Below, in pieces: positions 35,686 through 44,708 of a stretch of 64,000 bases of DNA. The stretch covers positions 3,744,001 through 3,808,000 of the forward strand of contig NZ_CP092333.1 of the NCBI RefSeq assembly GCF_018595675.2. The letters are read 5' to 3'. Source of the DNA: Flavihumibacter fluvii. Its GTDB lineage: Bacteria > Bacteroidota > Bacteroidia > Chitinophagales > Chitinophagaceae. The first letter of the stretch is position 1; every line of letters begins with the position of its first letter. Below the pieces are notes generated by a model, which searched no databases, had not been told where the DNA came from, and saw only the letters and a program-made list of their open reading frames with translations. The translations under genes were made by a program, and so were the position numbers.

Positions 35686-37554
35686 TTATCTCCCCATATA
35701 CACCATCAGTATCTGCACATCACTCGGATTGATGCCCGATATACGGCTGGCTTGTCCAAGGGTTCTTGGCCGGATCTTTTTTAGTTTTTCCCGGGCTTCA
35801 TTGCTGATGGAGGCTATTTTGGAATAATCAAAGCTTTCCGGTATTTCCAGGCTTTCCATTTGGTTCATACGACCCACCAGTTCTTTTTCTTTTTCTATAT
35901 AGACATCATATTTCAGTTGGATCTCCGCCTGTTCATAAGCGGCAGTACCCAGGTTACTGAGGGCCTCTTTTAGTCTCGGGACAGCAGTGATCATATCTTT
36001 CAGGTTGATATTGGGACGTAGCAACAATTGTGCAGCCCTTTGCTTTTGCGTGATGGCTGCAGAGTTTTGCGCTTCCAGGAAAGTATTCACCTCAGCTGGC
36101 TCAAAAGCGAAGGATTGCAATACAACTTTCACTTCTTCTGTGTCGGCCTTTTTCCTGAACACCCGGTCCATTCTTTCCTGGCTGGCCAATCCCATCCGGT
36201 AACTTTTTTCAGTCAACCGGATGTCTGCATTGTCCTGCCTTAATAAGGTGCGGAATTCAGCCCTGCTGGTAAACATGCGGTATGGTTCTTCGGTACCCTT
36301 ACTGATCAGGTCATCAATCAACACCCCAATATAGGCATCACTTCTTTTCAGGATGAAAGGGTCTTCTTCCCGGACTTTAAGATGTGCATTAATACCAGCC
36401 ATTAATCCCTGGCAGGCGGCTTCCTCATATCCCGTAGTACCGTTGATCTGCCCGGCAAAGAACAGATTTTGGATCAGTTTGGTTTCCAGGGAATAGGTCA
36501 ATTGGGTTGGCGGGAAATAATCGTATTCAATGGCATAACCCGGACGGAACATTTTAGCCTGTTCAAATCCGGGGATAGATACCAGGGCTTTATATTGTAC
36601 ATCTTCGGGTAAAGAGGTCGAAAACCCGTTTACATAGATTTCTACCGTATTCCACCCTTCTGGTTCAACGAAAATCTGGTGTCGCTCCCGGTCTGCAAAG
36701 CGGTTGATTTTATCTTCAATACTTGGGCAATACCTGGGGCCAACCCCTTCAATACGGCCGGTATACATGGGACTGCGGTCAAACCCGGTCTTCAGGAGTT
36801 CATGTGTCCTGGGATTGGTGTAGGTAATATGGCAACTCCGCTGCTGTTCTGGTCGGATGGTTTCTATATCCAGGTAGGAAAAACCAACAATAGTATCGTC
36901 TCCTGCCTGCGGTTCCATTTTTGAATAATCCAGGCTCCGGCCGTCAATACGGGGTGGTGTACCGGTTTTTAGGCGGTCGGACTCAAACCCTAATTCGACG
37001 AGTTGCTCGGTAATACCGGTCGCCGCTTTTTCAGCGACCCGCCCACCCCCAAAAGTCTTTTCCCCGATATGGATGATCCCGTTCAGGAAGGTTCCGCTCG
37101 TTACAACCACCGCTTTAGAAGAGATTTCATGCCCTAATCCGGTGATAACCCCGGCTGCCCGGCCATCCCTGATCAGCAAACCCTTTACCATATCCTGGTA
37201 AAAATCAACGTTAGGCGTTTGTTCCAGCATTTCGCGCCAGGTGGCGGCAAATAACATCCGGTCACTTTGGGCCCTTGGACTCCACATAGCCGGACCCTTA
37301 GACAGGTTTAACATCCTGAATTGGATCATGCTTTTATCCGTCACAATCCCTGAATAGCCGCCAATGGCATCAATTTCCCGAACAATCTGGCCCTTGGCGA
37401 TACCACCCATGGCTGGATTGCAACTCATTTGGGCAATTGTTTGCATATTCATCGTAACCAGCAACACCTTACTACCCATATTGGCAGCAGCGGCCGCAGC
37501 CTCACAACCAGCATGCCCGGCACCAACCACAATAACATCATATACAGGAAACAT
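35686..37554 (-). CDS. mnmG: tRNA uridine-34 5-carboxymethylaminomethyl enzyme MnmG (GidA)
   Basis: The 622-residue flavoprotein works with MnmE to install the cmnm5 modification at the wobble uridine of several tRNAs. It begins with the FAD-binding VIVVGAGHAGCEAA motif (residues 8-21), has CNPAMGGIAKGQIVREIDA (about 45-63) and NGTTGYEEAACQGLMAG (about 381-397), and keeps the full C-terminal helical domain. In many bacteria gidA lies next to the origin; here it is followed upstream by two parS-like palindromes, which agrees with that location. Confidence 0.96.
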   Translation of the reverse strand: MFPVYDVIVVGAGHAGCEAAAAAANMGSKVLLVTMNMQTIAQMSCNPAMGGIAKGQIVREIDAIGGYSGIVTDKSMIQFRMLNLSKGPAMWSPRAQSDRMLFAATWREMLEQTPNVDFYQDMVKGLLIRDGRAAGVITGLGHEISSKAVVVTSGTFLNGIIHIGEKTFGGGRVAEKAATGITEQLVELGFESDRLKTGTPPRIDGRSLDYSKMEPQAGDDTIVGFSYLDIETIRPEQQRSCHITYTNPRTHELLKTGFDRSPMYTGRIEGVGPRYCPSIEDKINRFADRERHQIFVEPEGWNTVEIYVNGFSTSLPEDVQYKALVSIPGFEQAKMFRPGYAIEYDYFPPTQLTYSLETKLIQNLFFAGQINGTTGYEEAACQGLMAGINAHLKVREEDPFILKRSDAYIGVLIDDLISKGTEEPYRMFTSRAEFRTLLRQDNADIRLTEKSYRMGLASQERMDRVFRKKADTEEVKVVLQSFAFEPAEVNTFLEAQNSAAITQKQRAAQLLLRPNINLKDMITAVPRLKEALSNLGTAAYEQAEIQLKYDVYIEKEKELVGRMNQMESLEIPESFDYSKIASISNEAREKLKKIRPRTLGQASRISGINPSDVQILMVYMGR

Positions 37555-37600
37555 CCGCTTTATTTAAGGGACAAAAGTACAAAGAGATTAGGAGAAAGGT

Positions 37601-37616
37601 TGTTCCACGTGGAACG
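37601..37616. promoter_or_regulatory. parS-like ParB-binding site, copy 1
   Basis: TGTTCCACGTGGAACG matches the parS consensus TGTTNCACGTGNAACA at 15 of 16 positions and contains the perfect 14-bp palindrome GTTCCACGTGGAAC. It lies 47 nt upstream of the mnmG start codon. ParB would bind here and spread for chromosome segregation. Confidence 0.8.
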
Positions 37617-37649
37617 GGGAAGAATTAGGATGTATTCAATAAAAGGCTT

Positions 37650-37665
37650 GGTTCCACGTGGAACA
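37650..37665. promoter_or_regulatory. parS-like ParB-binding site, copy 2
   Basis: GGTTCCACGTGGAACA is a second copy with the same 14-bp palindrome, differing from consensus only in the first base. The two copies are 49-50 nt apart and the second abuts the stop codon of ybeY. Paired parS sites close together are typical. Confidence 0.8.
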
Positions 37666-38106
37666 TTATGCAAAGTACAGCGCCAGGTAATTGTCCTCCA
37701 TTTTTCTCATCAATACTTCCTCTTTAGGGGATTTGTCCCCGTAATCGCAAAGGTGGAGTGCCCCATGGAAGATTACCCGGTGCAATTCCCTTTTGAAGGG
37801 CTCACCCAGGCTTTTTGCATTATCCCTTACCCGGTCGATACTGATATAGATTTCGCCAACTACTGGGGCGCCGGGGTCGGATAGTTCGAAAGTGATGATA
37901 TCGGTATAATAATCGTGCTTCAGGTGGGTTTTATTGATGTTCAGCAGGTATTCGTCCGTACAGAAGATAAAATTCAGCTGGGCAAGCTTTTTCTTTTCTT
38001 TCCGGAATAAGGCCTGGAGAAAGGCTTTGCAGCCCGAACGGTTGGTAAAGGGGAAATCCTTGACCAGGTAATGAAACGTTATATTATTGGTGGTCTTTTC
38101 CATCAT
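37666..38106 (-). CDS. ybeY: rRNA maturation endoribonuclease YbeY
   Basis: This 146-residue protein is the YbeY single-strand RNase involved in 16S rRNA 3' maturation and ribosome quality control. The zinc motif reads HGALHLCDYGD: H114 and H118 are present, but the third ligand of the usual H-x3-H-x5-H pattern is D124. Bacteroidota homologues often have Asp or Lys-Asp here, so this looks like a lineage form. I started at the ATG at 38106 (38103 is equally possible); the longer frame to 38319 overlaps the divergent FeoA-like gene. Confidence 0.9.
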   Translation of the reverse strand: MMEKTTNNITFHYLVKDFPFTNRSGCKAFLQALFRKEKKKLAQLNFIFCTDEYLLNINKTHLKHDYYTDIITFELSDPGAPVVGEIYISIDRVRDNAKSLGEPFKRELHRVIFHGALHLCDYGDKSPKEEVLMRKMEDNYLALYFA

Positions 38107-38142
38107 TTCCAAAATTCGTAAAACAATCCCAATGCAGCAGCA

Positions 38143-38150
38143 TAGTTTTG
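38143..38150 (+). promoter_or_regulatory. -7 box of the FeoA-like gene
   Basis: TAGTTTTG matches TAnnTTTG and lies 8 nt before the ATG at 38159. No convincing -33 element is seen. Confidence 0.4.
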
Positions 38151-38158
38151 AGGGTATT

Positions 38159-38389
38159 ATGATGAAGCGCTTGTCGGATATAGGAGTTGGACATACAGTG
38201 GTGATTAAAAGTTTCGAGAACAACGATATTTTCCTGAAGTTGATGGAAATGGGTTGTGTACCCGGAGAACAGATCAGGGTGGAGCAGGTAGCGCCCCTCG
38301 GCGATCCCATTGCCATCACGGTGTCCGGCTACAACCTCAGCCTGCGGCTTGATGAAGCCCGGAATATTTTTGTAGAGGAAGTCCGCTAA
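38159..38389 (+). CDS. FeoA-domain protein
   Basis: The 76-residue protein is a single SH3-like FeoA domain (KRLSDIGVG, then LMEMGCVPGEQIRVEQVAPLGDP and the C-terminal LSLRLDEARNIFVEEV). FeoA normally assists the FeoB ferrous-iron transporter, but no feoB follows here; the next gene is nadD. The start is at the tandem ATGs 38159/38162; the track upstream runs over the ybeY start and was not used. Confidence 0.88.
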   Translation: MMKRLSDIGVGHTVVIKSFENNDIFLKLMEMGCVPGEQIRVEQVAPLGDPIAITVSGYNLSLRLDEARNIFVEEVR

Positions 38390-38431
38390 GGGCTTTTTTT
38401 GTGCCTTCCCGAATGCTGCTTAATTTGAAGG

Positions 38432-39001
38432 ATGAAAATTGGTTGCTATTTTGGATCCTTTAACCCTATTCATACGGGCCACTGTATCATTGCCAATCAC
38501 ATGGCTAACAGTACCGACCTGCAACAGGTTTGGCTGGTGATTTCGCCACAGAACCCCTTTAAGCCTTCTGCCGGACTGCTCAATGAGTACCACCGTTTGC
38601 ACCTTGCGCAAACTGCCATAGAGGGGATTACCGCCCTTAAAGCCAGCAATATTGAATTCCATCTTCCCAAACCTTCCTATACCATTGATACGCTGACCTA
38701 CCTGAAAGAGAAATTCCCCCAACATGAGTTTGCCGTGATCCTGGGTAGTGATGGCCTCCAGAACCTGCATAAATGGAAAAATGCCCAGGTACTGGTGGCG
38801 GAATATGACTTTTATGTGTACCCCCGCCCGGGTTTTCCGGTCCCGGCTGGCCTCTCCCCGCGCTTCCATATTGTGCAGGCACCCATGCTGGATATCTCGG
38901 CCACTGCCATCCGCGAAATGATCAGGACCGGAAAAGATATCCGTTTCCTGGTGCCGGACCCGGTAAAGGAAGAAATCGAAAAAAATGGGTACTATCGGTA
39001 G
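38432..39001 (+). CDS. nadD: Nicotinate-nucleotide adenylyltransferase NadD
   Basis: This 189-residue enzyme transfers AMP to nicotinate mononucleotide. It has the GSFNPIHTGH nucleotidyltransferase motif (residues 8-17) and the C-terminal ISATAIREMI motif (about 155-164) that completes the active site. It lies 42 nt after the FeoA-like gene. Together with nadA, pnuC and the NadR-like kinase it makes the third NAD-related locus in this window. Confidence 0.95.
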   Translation: MKIGCYFGSFNPIHTGHCIIANHMANSTDLQQVWLVISPQNPFKPSAGLLNEYHRLHLAQTAIEGITALKASNIEFHLPKPSYTIDTLTYLKEKFPQHEFAVILGSDGLQNLHKWKNAQVLVAEYDFYVYPRPGFPVPAGLSPRFHIVQAPMLDISATAIREMIRTGKDIRFLVPDPVKEEIEKNGYYR

Positions 39002-39045
39002 CAGGGGTCATAAAATATCAGGTAAGTCTTAATAATCAATAACTT

Positions 39046-39972
39046 ATGATGTATTTAAAGCGGGTGATCCTGGGCATGTTTAGCTTCTTCCTGGCTGTTT
39101 GTTCCCTGGCGCAAACCACGGACAAAAAACTCGAAAAGGCGGTTTTGGAAACTATAACTGGATTTCATGGCCAAATCGGCATTTTTATCAAACACCTGCC
39201 CAGTGGCAAAACGGTGGCTATCAGGGCCGATTCCATCTTCCCTACGGCGAGCATGGTCAAAATCCCGATCCTCATCGGAATCATGGATAAAATCCGGAAA
39301 GGGGAACTCGGGTATCACCAGGACCTTATCTATAGCGACTCCCTCCTGTATGAAGGGGAGGATATCCTCGGTTCTTTTAAAAACGGGGAAAAAATCGGCC
39401 TGGCCAAAGTGATGATGCTGATGCTGACCACCAGCGACAATACCGCCAGCCTCTGGCTGCAATCCCTGGCCGGCACGGGTACCCGGATCAACCAGCTCAT
39501 GGATAGCCTCGGGTATAAAAATACCCGGGTGAACTCGCGCACGCCCGGAAGGGAAGCATTTCGCCTGGTATATGGCTGGGGACAAACCTCCCCGCGCGAA
39601 ATGGTGTCCCTGCTGGAACAGGTCTACCGGCGCCAGTTGATCGATTCCGCAGCTTCTGACAGGATGTTGCGCTGCCTGGGCCGGAATTACTGGGACGAAG
39701 AAGCCATTTCCCAGCTGCCCCCGGAAATTTTTGTGGCTTCCAAAAATGGCGCTGTTGACGCCTCAAGAAGTGAAACCATGCTGGTGATGGCGCCCCATGG
39801 CCCTTATATTTTTTCCATTATTACAAAAAACCAGCAAGACACCCGGTGGGACAGCAACAACGAGGGCTGGGTGGCCGCCCGTAAATTGTCCAGGCTGCTC
39901 TGGACCTATTTTGAACCGAATTATCCCTACCAGCCGGTATTGGGACTGGATGGCCGTCCGGGTATGAAATGA
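39046..39972 (+). CDS. Class A beta-lactamase-fold serine hydrolase
   Basis: The 308-residue exported protein has a signal peptide ending at LAQ (about residue 23) and the class A beta-lactamase fold. The nucleophile motif is SMVK (S69, K72) and the second motif is SDN (S130-D131-N132). The third motif is KNG (233-235) instead of the usual KTG/KSG. A Glu that could act as the deacylation base is E170 in TPGREAF. Whether it hydrolyses beta-lactams is uncertain; the KNG change and the absence of a typical omega-loop Glu pattern make a penicillin-binding or other hydrolase role possible. Confidence 0.83.
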   Translation: MMYLKRVILGMFSFFLAVCSLAQTTDKKLEKAVLETITGFHGQIGIFIKHLPSGKTVAIRADSIFPTASMVKIPILIGIMDKIRKGELGYHQDLIYSDSLLYEGEDILGSFKNGEKIGLAKVMMLMLTTSDNTASLWLQSLAGTGTRINQLMDSLGYKNTRVNSRTPGREAFRLVYGWGQTSPREMVSLLEQVYRRQLIDSAASDRMLRCLGRNYWDEEAISQLPPEIFVASKNGAVDASRSETMLVMAPHGPYIFSIITKNQQDTRWDSNNEGWVAARKLSRLLWTYFEPNYPYQPVLGLDGRPGMK

Positions 39973-39977
39973 AACGT

Positions 39978-41354
39978 CTAAGTATGTGTTGGCAGGGAAA
40001 TACCACGCAGGTTTTTATAGAGCTCCATCGCATAGGAATCTGTCATCCCCGAAATGAAATCCAGTACCGCCAATGCTTTTTCATAGGGGGTATCATTTTC
40101 GCCCCGGAATTGCTGGGGCAATAATTTCAGGACCTTTTTTTCCCGGTGGGTCGGTGACTTCCGCAGGATGGCCGGTATGAATGACTGCAGCAGCGCATTC
40201 ATAACCTCATATCCCGCCAGCTCTATCTTTACAACGGTTTCATGGTTGTATATTTTCTTAACCGTGACTTTATTTATTTCTTCTAAAGCCTTTATGGACG
40301 CGGGTTCTATGCCTTCGATCAATGATCGGTTATAGCTCCCTGTTAGTATGGTTTCCCGGTTCTTGACAAACTCTTCCACACAACTGATGGCCAGGTAATT
40401 GATGCACTTGGCACGCAGGTAGGCCAGCTGTTCCCTGGGATCACTTTCCAACTCCCGCAGGGTCTTATGGATCCGCTCCATCTTATCTATGGCCGATGTT
40501 TCTAATAACTGTACAAACAGGTTCACCGCCGTCCCGGTATCTATGATGCCCAGCCGGTGGGCATCTTCCCAGTCTATTACCCGGTAACAGATATCATCCG
40601 CAGCTTCTACCAGGTAAACAAAGGGATGCCGCTTGTAAATGAGCGGATCTGTTGATTCCACCACCATGCCCAAAATTTGGGCTACTTCCGCAAAGCCCTG
40701 TTTTTCGGCCTGGAAGAACCCGTATTTTTTTGTGTGGATCTTACCTCCTTCAGTTGCTACTGATTCACAGGGGTATTTGGCAATGGCTGCCAGGGTCGTA
40801 TAGGTCAGTTGGTAGCCCCCCTTCTGGCGGTTGGCATAATGATGGGTCAGGATCCTGAAGGCATTGGCATTGCCTTCAAAATGCGTGAGGTCCTGCCATT
40901 CCGCCGCATCGAAATGCTGGTGCAGCGGCTGGCCATCCAGGATCGTTCCGGCATGATCAATGAAGTAGGCTGATATCGCCGCTTCACCCGAATGCCCGAA
41001 GGACGGATTACCAATATCATGTGCCAGGCAGGCGGCTGCGATCACACTCGATAAATCAGAAGTGTAAAAATGCTTTGCGGCTTCACTTAAATGATCTCCC
41101 AGCTCCTCTGATAACCGCTCCCCGACTAATTTGCCCAAAGATCGGCCCACACTGGCTACTTCCAGCGAATGCGTCAGGCGGTTATGCACCAAAACCGGTC
41201 CGGGTAACGGAAACACCTGCGTTTTATCCTGCAAACGGCGAAAGGCGGCTGAAAAGATCAGCCGGTCAAAATCACGCTCATATGGTGTACGCGGCGTAGT
41301 GGATATTACGCCCTGGCCAAATCGTCCGTGCGAAAAACAGTTGTTCCAATCCAT
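39978..41354 (-). CDS. dgt: dGTP triphosphohydrolase (Dgt-like HD protein)
   Basis: This 458-residue enzyme cleaves dGTP or related dNTPs to the nucleoside and triphosphate, controlling nucleotide pools. It shows the N-terminal TPYERDFDRLIFSAAFRRLQDKTQVF block, then the HD-site histidine in NRLTHSLEV and the HD pair in CLAHDIGNPSFGHSG. The Glu-rich EAADDICYRVIDWEDA block later completes the metal site. It converges with the serine hydrolase gene and is divergent from the addA-like gene. Confidence 0.93.
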   Translation of the reverse strand: MDWNNCFSHGRFGQGVISTTPRTPYERDFDRLIFSAAFRRLQDKTQVFPLPGPVLVHNRLTHSLEVASVGRSLGKLVGERLSEELGDHLSEAAKHFYTSDLSSVIAAACLAHDIGNPSFGHSGEAAISAYFIDHAGTILDGQPLHQHFDAAEWQDLTHFEGNANAFRILTHHYANRQKGGYQLTYTTLAAIAKYPCESVATEGGKIHTKKYGFFQAEKQGFAEVAQILGMVVESTDPLIYKRHPFVYLVEAADDICYRVIDWEDAHRLGIIDTGTAVNLFVQLLETSAIDKMERIHKTLRELESDPREQLAYLRAKCINYLAISCVEEFVKNRETILTGSYNRSLIEGIEPASIKALEEINKVTVKKIYNHETVVKIELAGYEVMNALLQSFIPAILRKSPTHREKKVLKLLPQQFRGENDTPYEKALAVLDFISGMTDSYAMELYKNLRGISLPTHT

Positions 41355-41429
41355 AGTGTAAAGCTAATCCCTAAAGAAACAAATTGCTGGTGGTAATCTG
41401 CTTAAAAAACAGGTAATTTGATCCTTTCC

Positions 41430-44400
41430 ATGCCTTTCCTTATGCCATTAGCTCCCAACTCCCAACCTTTACATATTTATCGCGCTTCGGCTGGTTCCGG
41501 TAAAACTTTTTTACTGGCTGCCGAATACCTGGGCCTCTTATTCCAGCATCCCTTTAAATACCGGGAAATCCTGGCGGTGACCTTTACCAATAAGGCTACC
41601 GAAGAAATGAAACACCGGATCCTTGATGAACTCCGCTGCCTGGCTCTCGGCAAAGCTTCTCCCTACAAAGACATCCTGCTGGAAAGATACCCGGAACTGG
41701 CGCCCGGCAACCTGCTGGCCTTACAGGCGGATCTGCTGTACCGCACGATCCTGCACGACTATGCAAAATTTTCGGTCAGCACCATCGACAGCTTTGTACA
41801 GCAGGTGATCCGCTCCTTTGCCTACGAAATCGGCCTCGACGCCGGGTATGAATTGCAACTGAACCAGGACCTGGTGAAAAAGGACCTGGCCGACCGTTTA
41901 TTTGAATTACTGGAAACCAACGCTGACCTCCTGCAATGGATCCGGCGTATGGCGATGGATCGGATTGAAAATGGCAAATCCTGGGACTTTTCTGACGAAA
42001 TGTTATCCTTTGCCGGGGAAATCTTCAAGGAGCGCTTCTACCTTTTTGAAGCCAATATGCGCAACCTTGATAACCCGGCGGCCAGTTTCGAAGCGCTCCA
42101 CAAAAGATTGCTCTCCACCGTTGAGGCTTTCGAAAACCCCATGGCGGACATGGGTAAAAAAGCCTTGCATCTGATCAGCCTGGCCGGACTCACCATTGAA
42201 GATTTTTCTGGCAAGAAAAGCAGCTTTGCCGGGTATTTCCAGAAACTGGCCAATAAAAAAGAATTTAAACCCGGCGCTAAACCCTTGTCGGCACTGGATA
42301 ATCTTAATAGCTGGACCGCAAAATCGGCTGATCCCTCCACAAAAAACAAAGTGGATGCCCTGTTTCCGGCACTGAATGCAATGCTCAGCGAAGCGATTCA
42401 CTGGTACCAGGAAAACGGCACGGACTATAACACCGCAAAAGTTGTCCTGCAACAACTCAGCAACCTGAACCTGCTTCGGGTACTGGCTGAACAGCTGGCC
42501 GAATATCGCCGCGATAATAATGCCCTGCTGATGTCGGATACGCAGCAATTGTTGCGTGAACTCGTCCGCGATAATGACGCGCCTTTTATTTATGAGAAAA
42601 CCGGTAACCGCTACCAGCACTTTTTACTGGATGAATTCCAGGACACCAGCGCTTTCCAGTGGGATAATTTCAGGCCCCTCGTTGAACAATCGGTGGCGAC
42701 CGGACAATTCAACCTCATTGTCGGGGATGTGAAACAATCCATTTATCGCTGGCGGAATGGCGACTGGCGCTTATTGCAGGAACAGGTAAAGAAAGACATC
42801 GGCGACTACCATGTTGCTGAAGCCTCCCTCCAGGAAAACTACCGCAGCCGTCGCAACATCATTGACTTTAATAATTATTTGTTCAACACCGCCCCACAAC
42901 TATTGCAGGCCAACTTCAATAGGGAAATGTCAGCGGTGGATGATGCCGTCATCCAGCAACGCCTTTCAGCTAACGGATATTTCCACGTTATCGGCGATGC
43001 CTATGGGGATGCCATGCAACTGGCCCCGGAAAGCTGCAAGGATGGCGGTTTGGTGAACCTTCGCTTTTTTGAAAAGGCCGAGAGCCGGACGCCCAGTTCA
43101 TGGCGCCCGGAAGCGGAATCGGGGTTATGCGAATTGATCGACCAACTGATTGTTGACAGGGGATTTGATCCCGCACAGATCACCTTGCTGACCAGGGGCA
43201 ATAAGGATGCCCGCTACCTGATCGACCTCCTGTTGCAATACCAGCAAACCGCAGCTTCCCGGGTGAAGTATGGCCTGGTTTCAACGGACGCCCTGGTGGT
43301 GAATAATTCTCCCGCTATTCAATTGCTTCTTGCGGCCCTTCGCTACCTGATCAACGAAAAAGATACCTTGTCCCTCGCAGAACTGGTACAGGCTAATGCC
43401 ATCCGGCTGCAACTTGACCTCAGTAATATCGATTGGTACCGCATCGAATCCAACTATGCCCTGCAACAACTTCCGGAAGCGTTCCGCCTGAAAAGGAAAT
43501 ACCTCTTACAGGGCGGACTCTATGAATGTGTGGAAGAACTGATCAGTATTTTCTCTATTGATGAATGGACCGCCGAACAGGCCTATACCCTGGCTTTCCG
43601 CGACCTCGTGAACCTGTTCAGCCATCGCGGAAAGGCGGATATCCGCGATTTCCTGGATTGGTGGCAGGAAGAGGGATTAAACAAAGCTTTACCTATGTCT
43701 TCGGCCGTTAATGCCATCCAGGTCATGACGATCCATAAATCAAAGGGACTGGCTTTTGATGTGGTCATCATTCCTTACGCTGATTGGGACCTGGAGAGTA
43801 AAACGGGCTTGTTATGGTGCGAATGGGACGGCTCGGCGGAAGGTATTACCGTAGTGCCGGTGACCATTTCCCAGGGCCTCGCGCACACCAAATTTGCCTA
43901 CGATTATTTTGAGGAAATGCTCATGTCCAGCATGGACGCACTGAATATGTTGTATGTAGCGCTGACGAGAACGCGCCAGGCGATGTTTATCATGGCGCCC
44001 AAGCCGGCTGCAAAAAAAGATACCGAAGGCGGTATGAATAATATTGCTGACCTCCTGTGGCATAGTATGAAAGATCGCCTGCAAAACAACCAGGTCTGGG
44101 TCGAGGGTGCGGTCAGTACCACAGGTAAATCGGGACCGGCAAGGGACGCGCTCACCATCCTGCCGGCGAAAACATTTTCGACACTGGTCAATGATTTGCG
44201 GGAACCTTCCCGCCAGGAACTTATCCTGCAGTCTGCGGCTACAGAACAACAACGGATCGGCCAACTGGCCCACCTTGCGCTGGCAAGGGTTTCATCGGTT
44301 ACGGACCTGGATACGATTTTACAACAAATGGAATTAGAGGGACTCCTGTCTGCCGGCCATATTGATGCCGTTAAGGATAAAGTGCAGCAGGCACTCACGC

Positions 44401-44708
44401 ATCCGCAATTGTCTGAATGGTTTGCCGGGACCTACCAGGCCCTGAATGAAAAAGCCATCCTGCTGAAGGGCGGCGCGGTCCGGCGACCCGATAAAGTATT
44501 GATTGGCCCCCATGAAACGATCTTACTCGATTTTAAATTCACCCAGGATGCCGCACCGGCGCATGGAAAACAATTAAAACAATACCAGGATATCCTGGAA
44601 GAGATGGGCTACAGGCCTGTCCGGTCTTTTGTGTATTATGGGTTTAACCAGGCCCTGGTTCCCCTGGCCCAACTGTCCGGGGAGCAAGGAAATTTATTTG
44701 CATCATGA
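41430..44708 (+). CDS. UvrD/Rep-family helicase-nuclease, AddA/RecB-like
   Basis: The 1,092-residue protein is the large subunit of a double-strand-break repair exonuclease. Helicase motifs are Walker A ASAGSGKT, AVTFTNKATEEMK, motif II LDEFQDTSAFQWD, GDVKQSIYRWR, IHKSKGLAFDVVIIP and YVALTRTRQAM. The C-terminal nuclease site is seen as LLDFKF near residue 1,030, equivalent to the D-x-K of RecB-family nucleases. Several starts are possible: a TTG at 41418 and ATGs at 41430 and 41442; I used 41430. It overlaps the next gene by 4 nt, so the two subunits are coupled. Confidence 0.9.
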   Translation: MPFLMPLAPNSQPLHIYRASAGSGKTFLLAAEYLGLLFQHPFKYREILAVTFTNKATEEMKHRILDELRCLALGKASPYKDILLERYPELAPGNLLALQADLLYRTILHDYAKFSVSTIDSFVQQVIRSFAYEIGLDAGYELQLNQDLVKKDLADRLFELLETNADLLQWIRRMAMDRIENGKSWDFSDEMLSFAGEIFKERFYLFEANMRNLDNPAASFEALHKRLLSTVEAFENPMADMGKKALHLISLAGLTIEDFSGKKSSFAGYFQKLANKKEFKPGAKPLSALDNLNSWTAKSADPSTKNKVDALFPALNAMLSEAIHWYQENGTDYNTAKVVLQQLSNLNLLRVLAEQLAEYRRDNNALLMSDTQQLLRELVRDNDAPFIYEKTGNRYQHFLLDEFQDTSAFQWDNFRPLVEQSVATGQFNLIVGDVKQSIYRWRNGDWRLLQEQVKKDIGDYHVAEASLQENYRSRRNIIDFNNYLFNTAPQLLQANFNREMSAVDDAVIQQRLSANGYFHVIGDAYGDAMQLAPESCKDGGLVNLRFFEKAESRTPSSWRPEAESGLCELIDQLIVDRGFDPAQITLLTRGNKDARYLIDLLLQYQQTAASRVKYGLVSTDALVVNNSPAIQLLLAALRYLINEKDTLSLAELVQANAIRLQLDLSNIDWYRIESNYALQQLPEAFRLKRKYLLQGGLYECVEELISIFSIDEWTAEQAYTLAFRDLVNLFSHRGKADIRDFLDWWQEEGLNKALPMSSAVNAIQVMTIHKSKGLAFDVVIIPYADWDLESKTGLLWCEWDGSAEGITVVPVTISQGLAHTKFAYDYFEEMLMSSMDALNMLYVALTRTRQAMFIMAPKPAAKKDTEGGMNNIADLLWHSMKDRLQNNQVWVEGAVSTTGKSGPARDALTILPAKTFSTLVNDLREPSRQELILQSAATEQQRIGQLAHLALARVSSVTDLDTILQQMELEGLLSAGHIDAVKDKVQQALTHPQLSEWFAGTYQALNEKAILLKGGAVRRPDKVLIGPHETILLDFKFTQDAAPAHGKQLKQYQDILEEMGYRPVRSFVYYGFNQALVPLAQLSGEQGNLFAS

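Noticed and set aside
38107-38319. Longer N-terminus for YbeY
   Set aside because: The added segment overlaps the divergent FeoA-like coding sequence and has no similarity to YbeY; tandem ATGs at 38103/38106 give the normal length.
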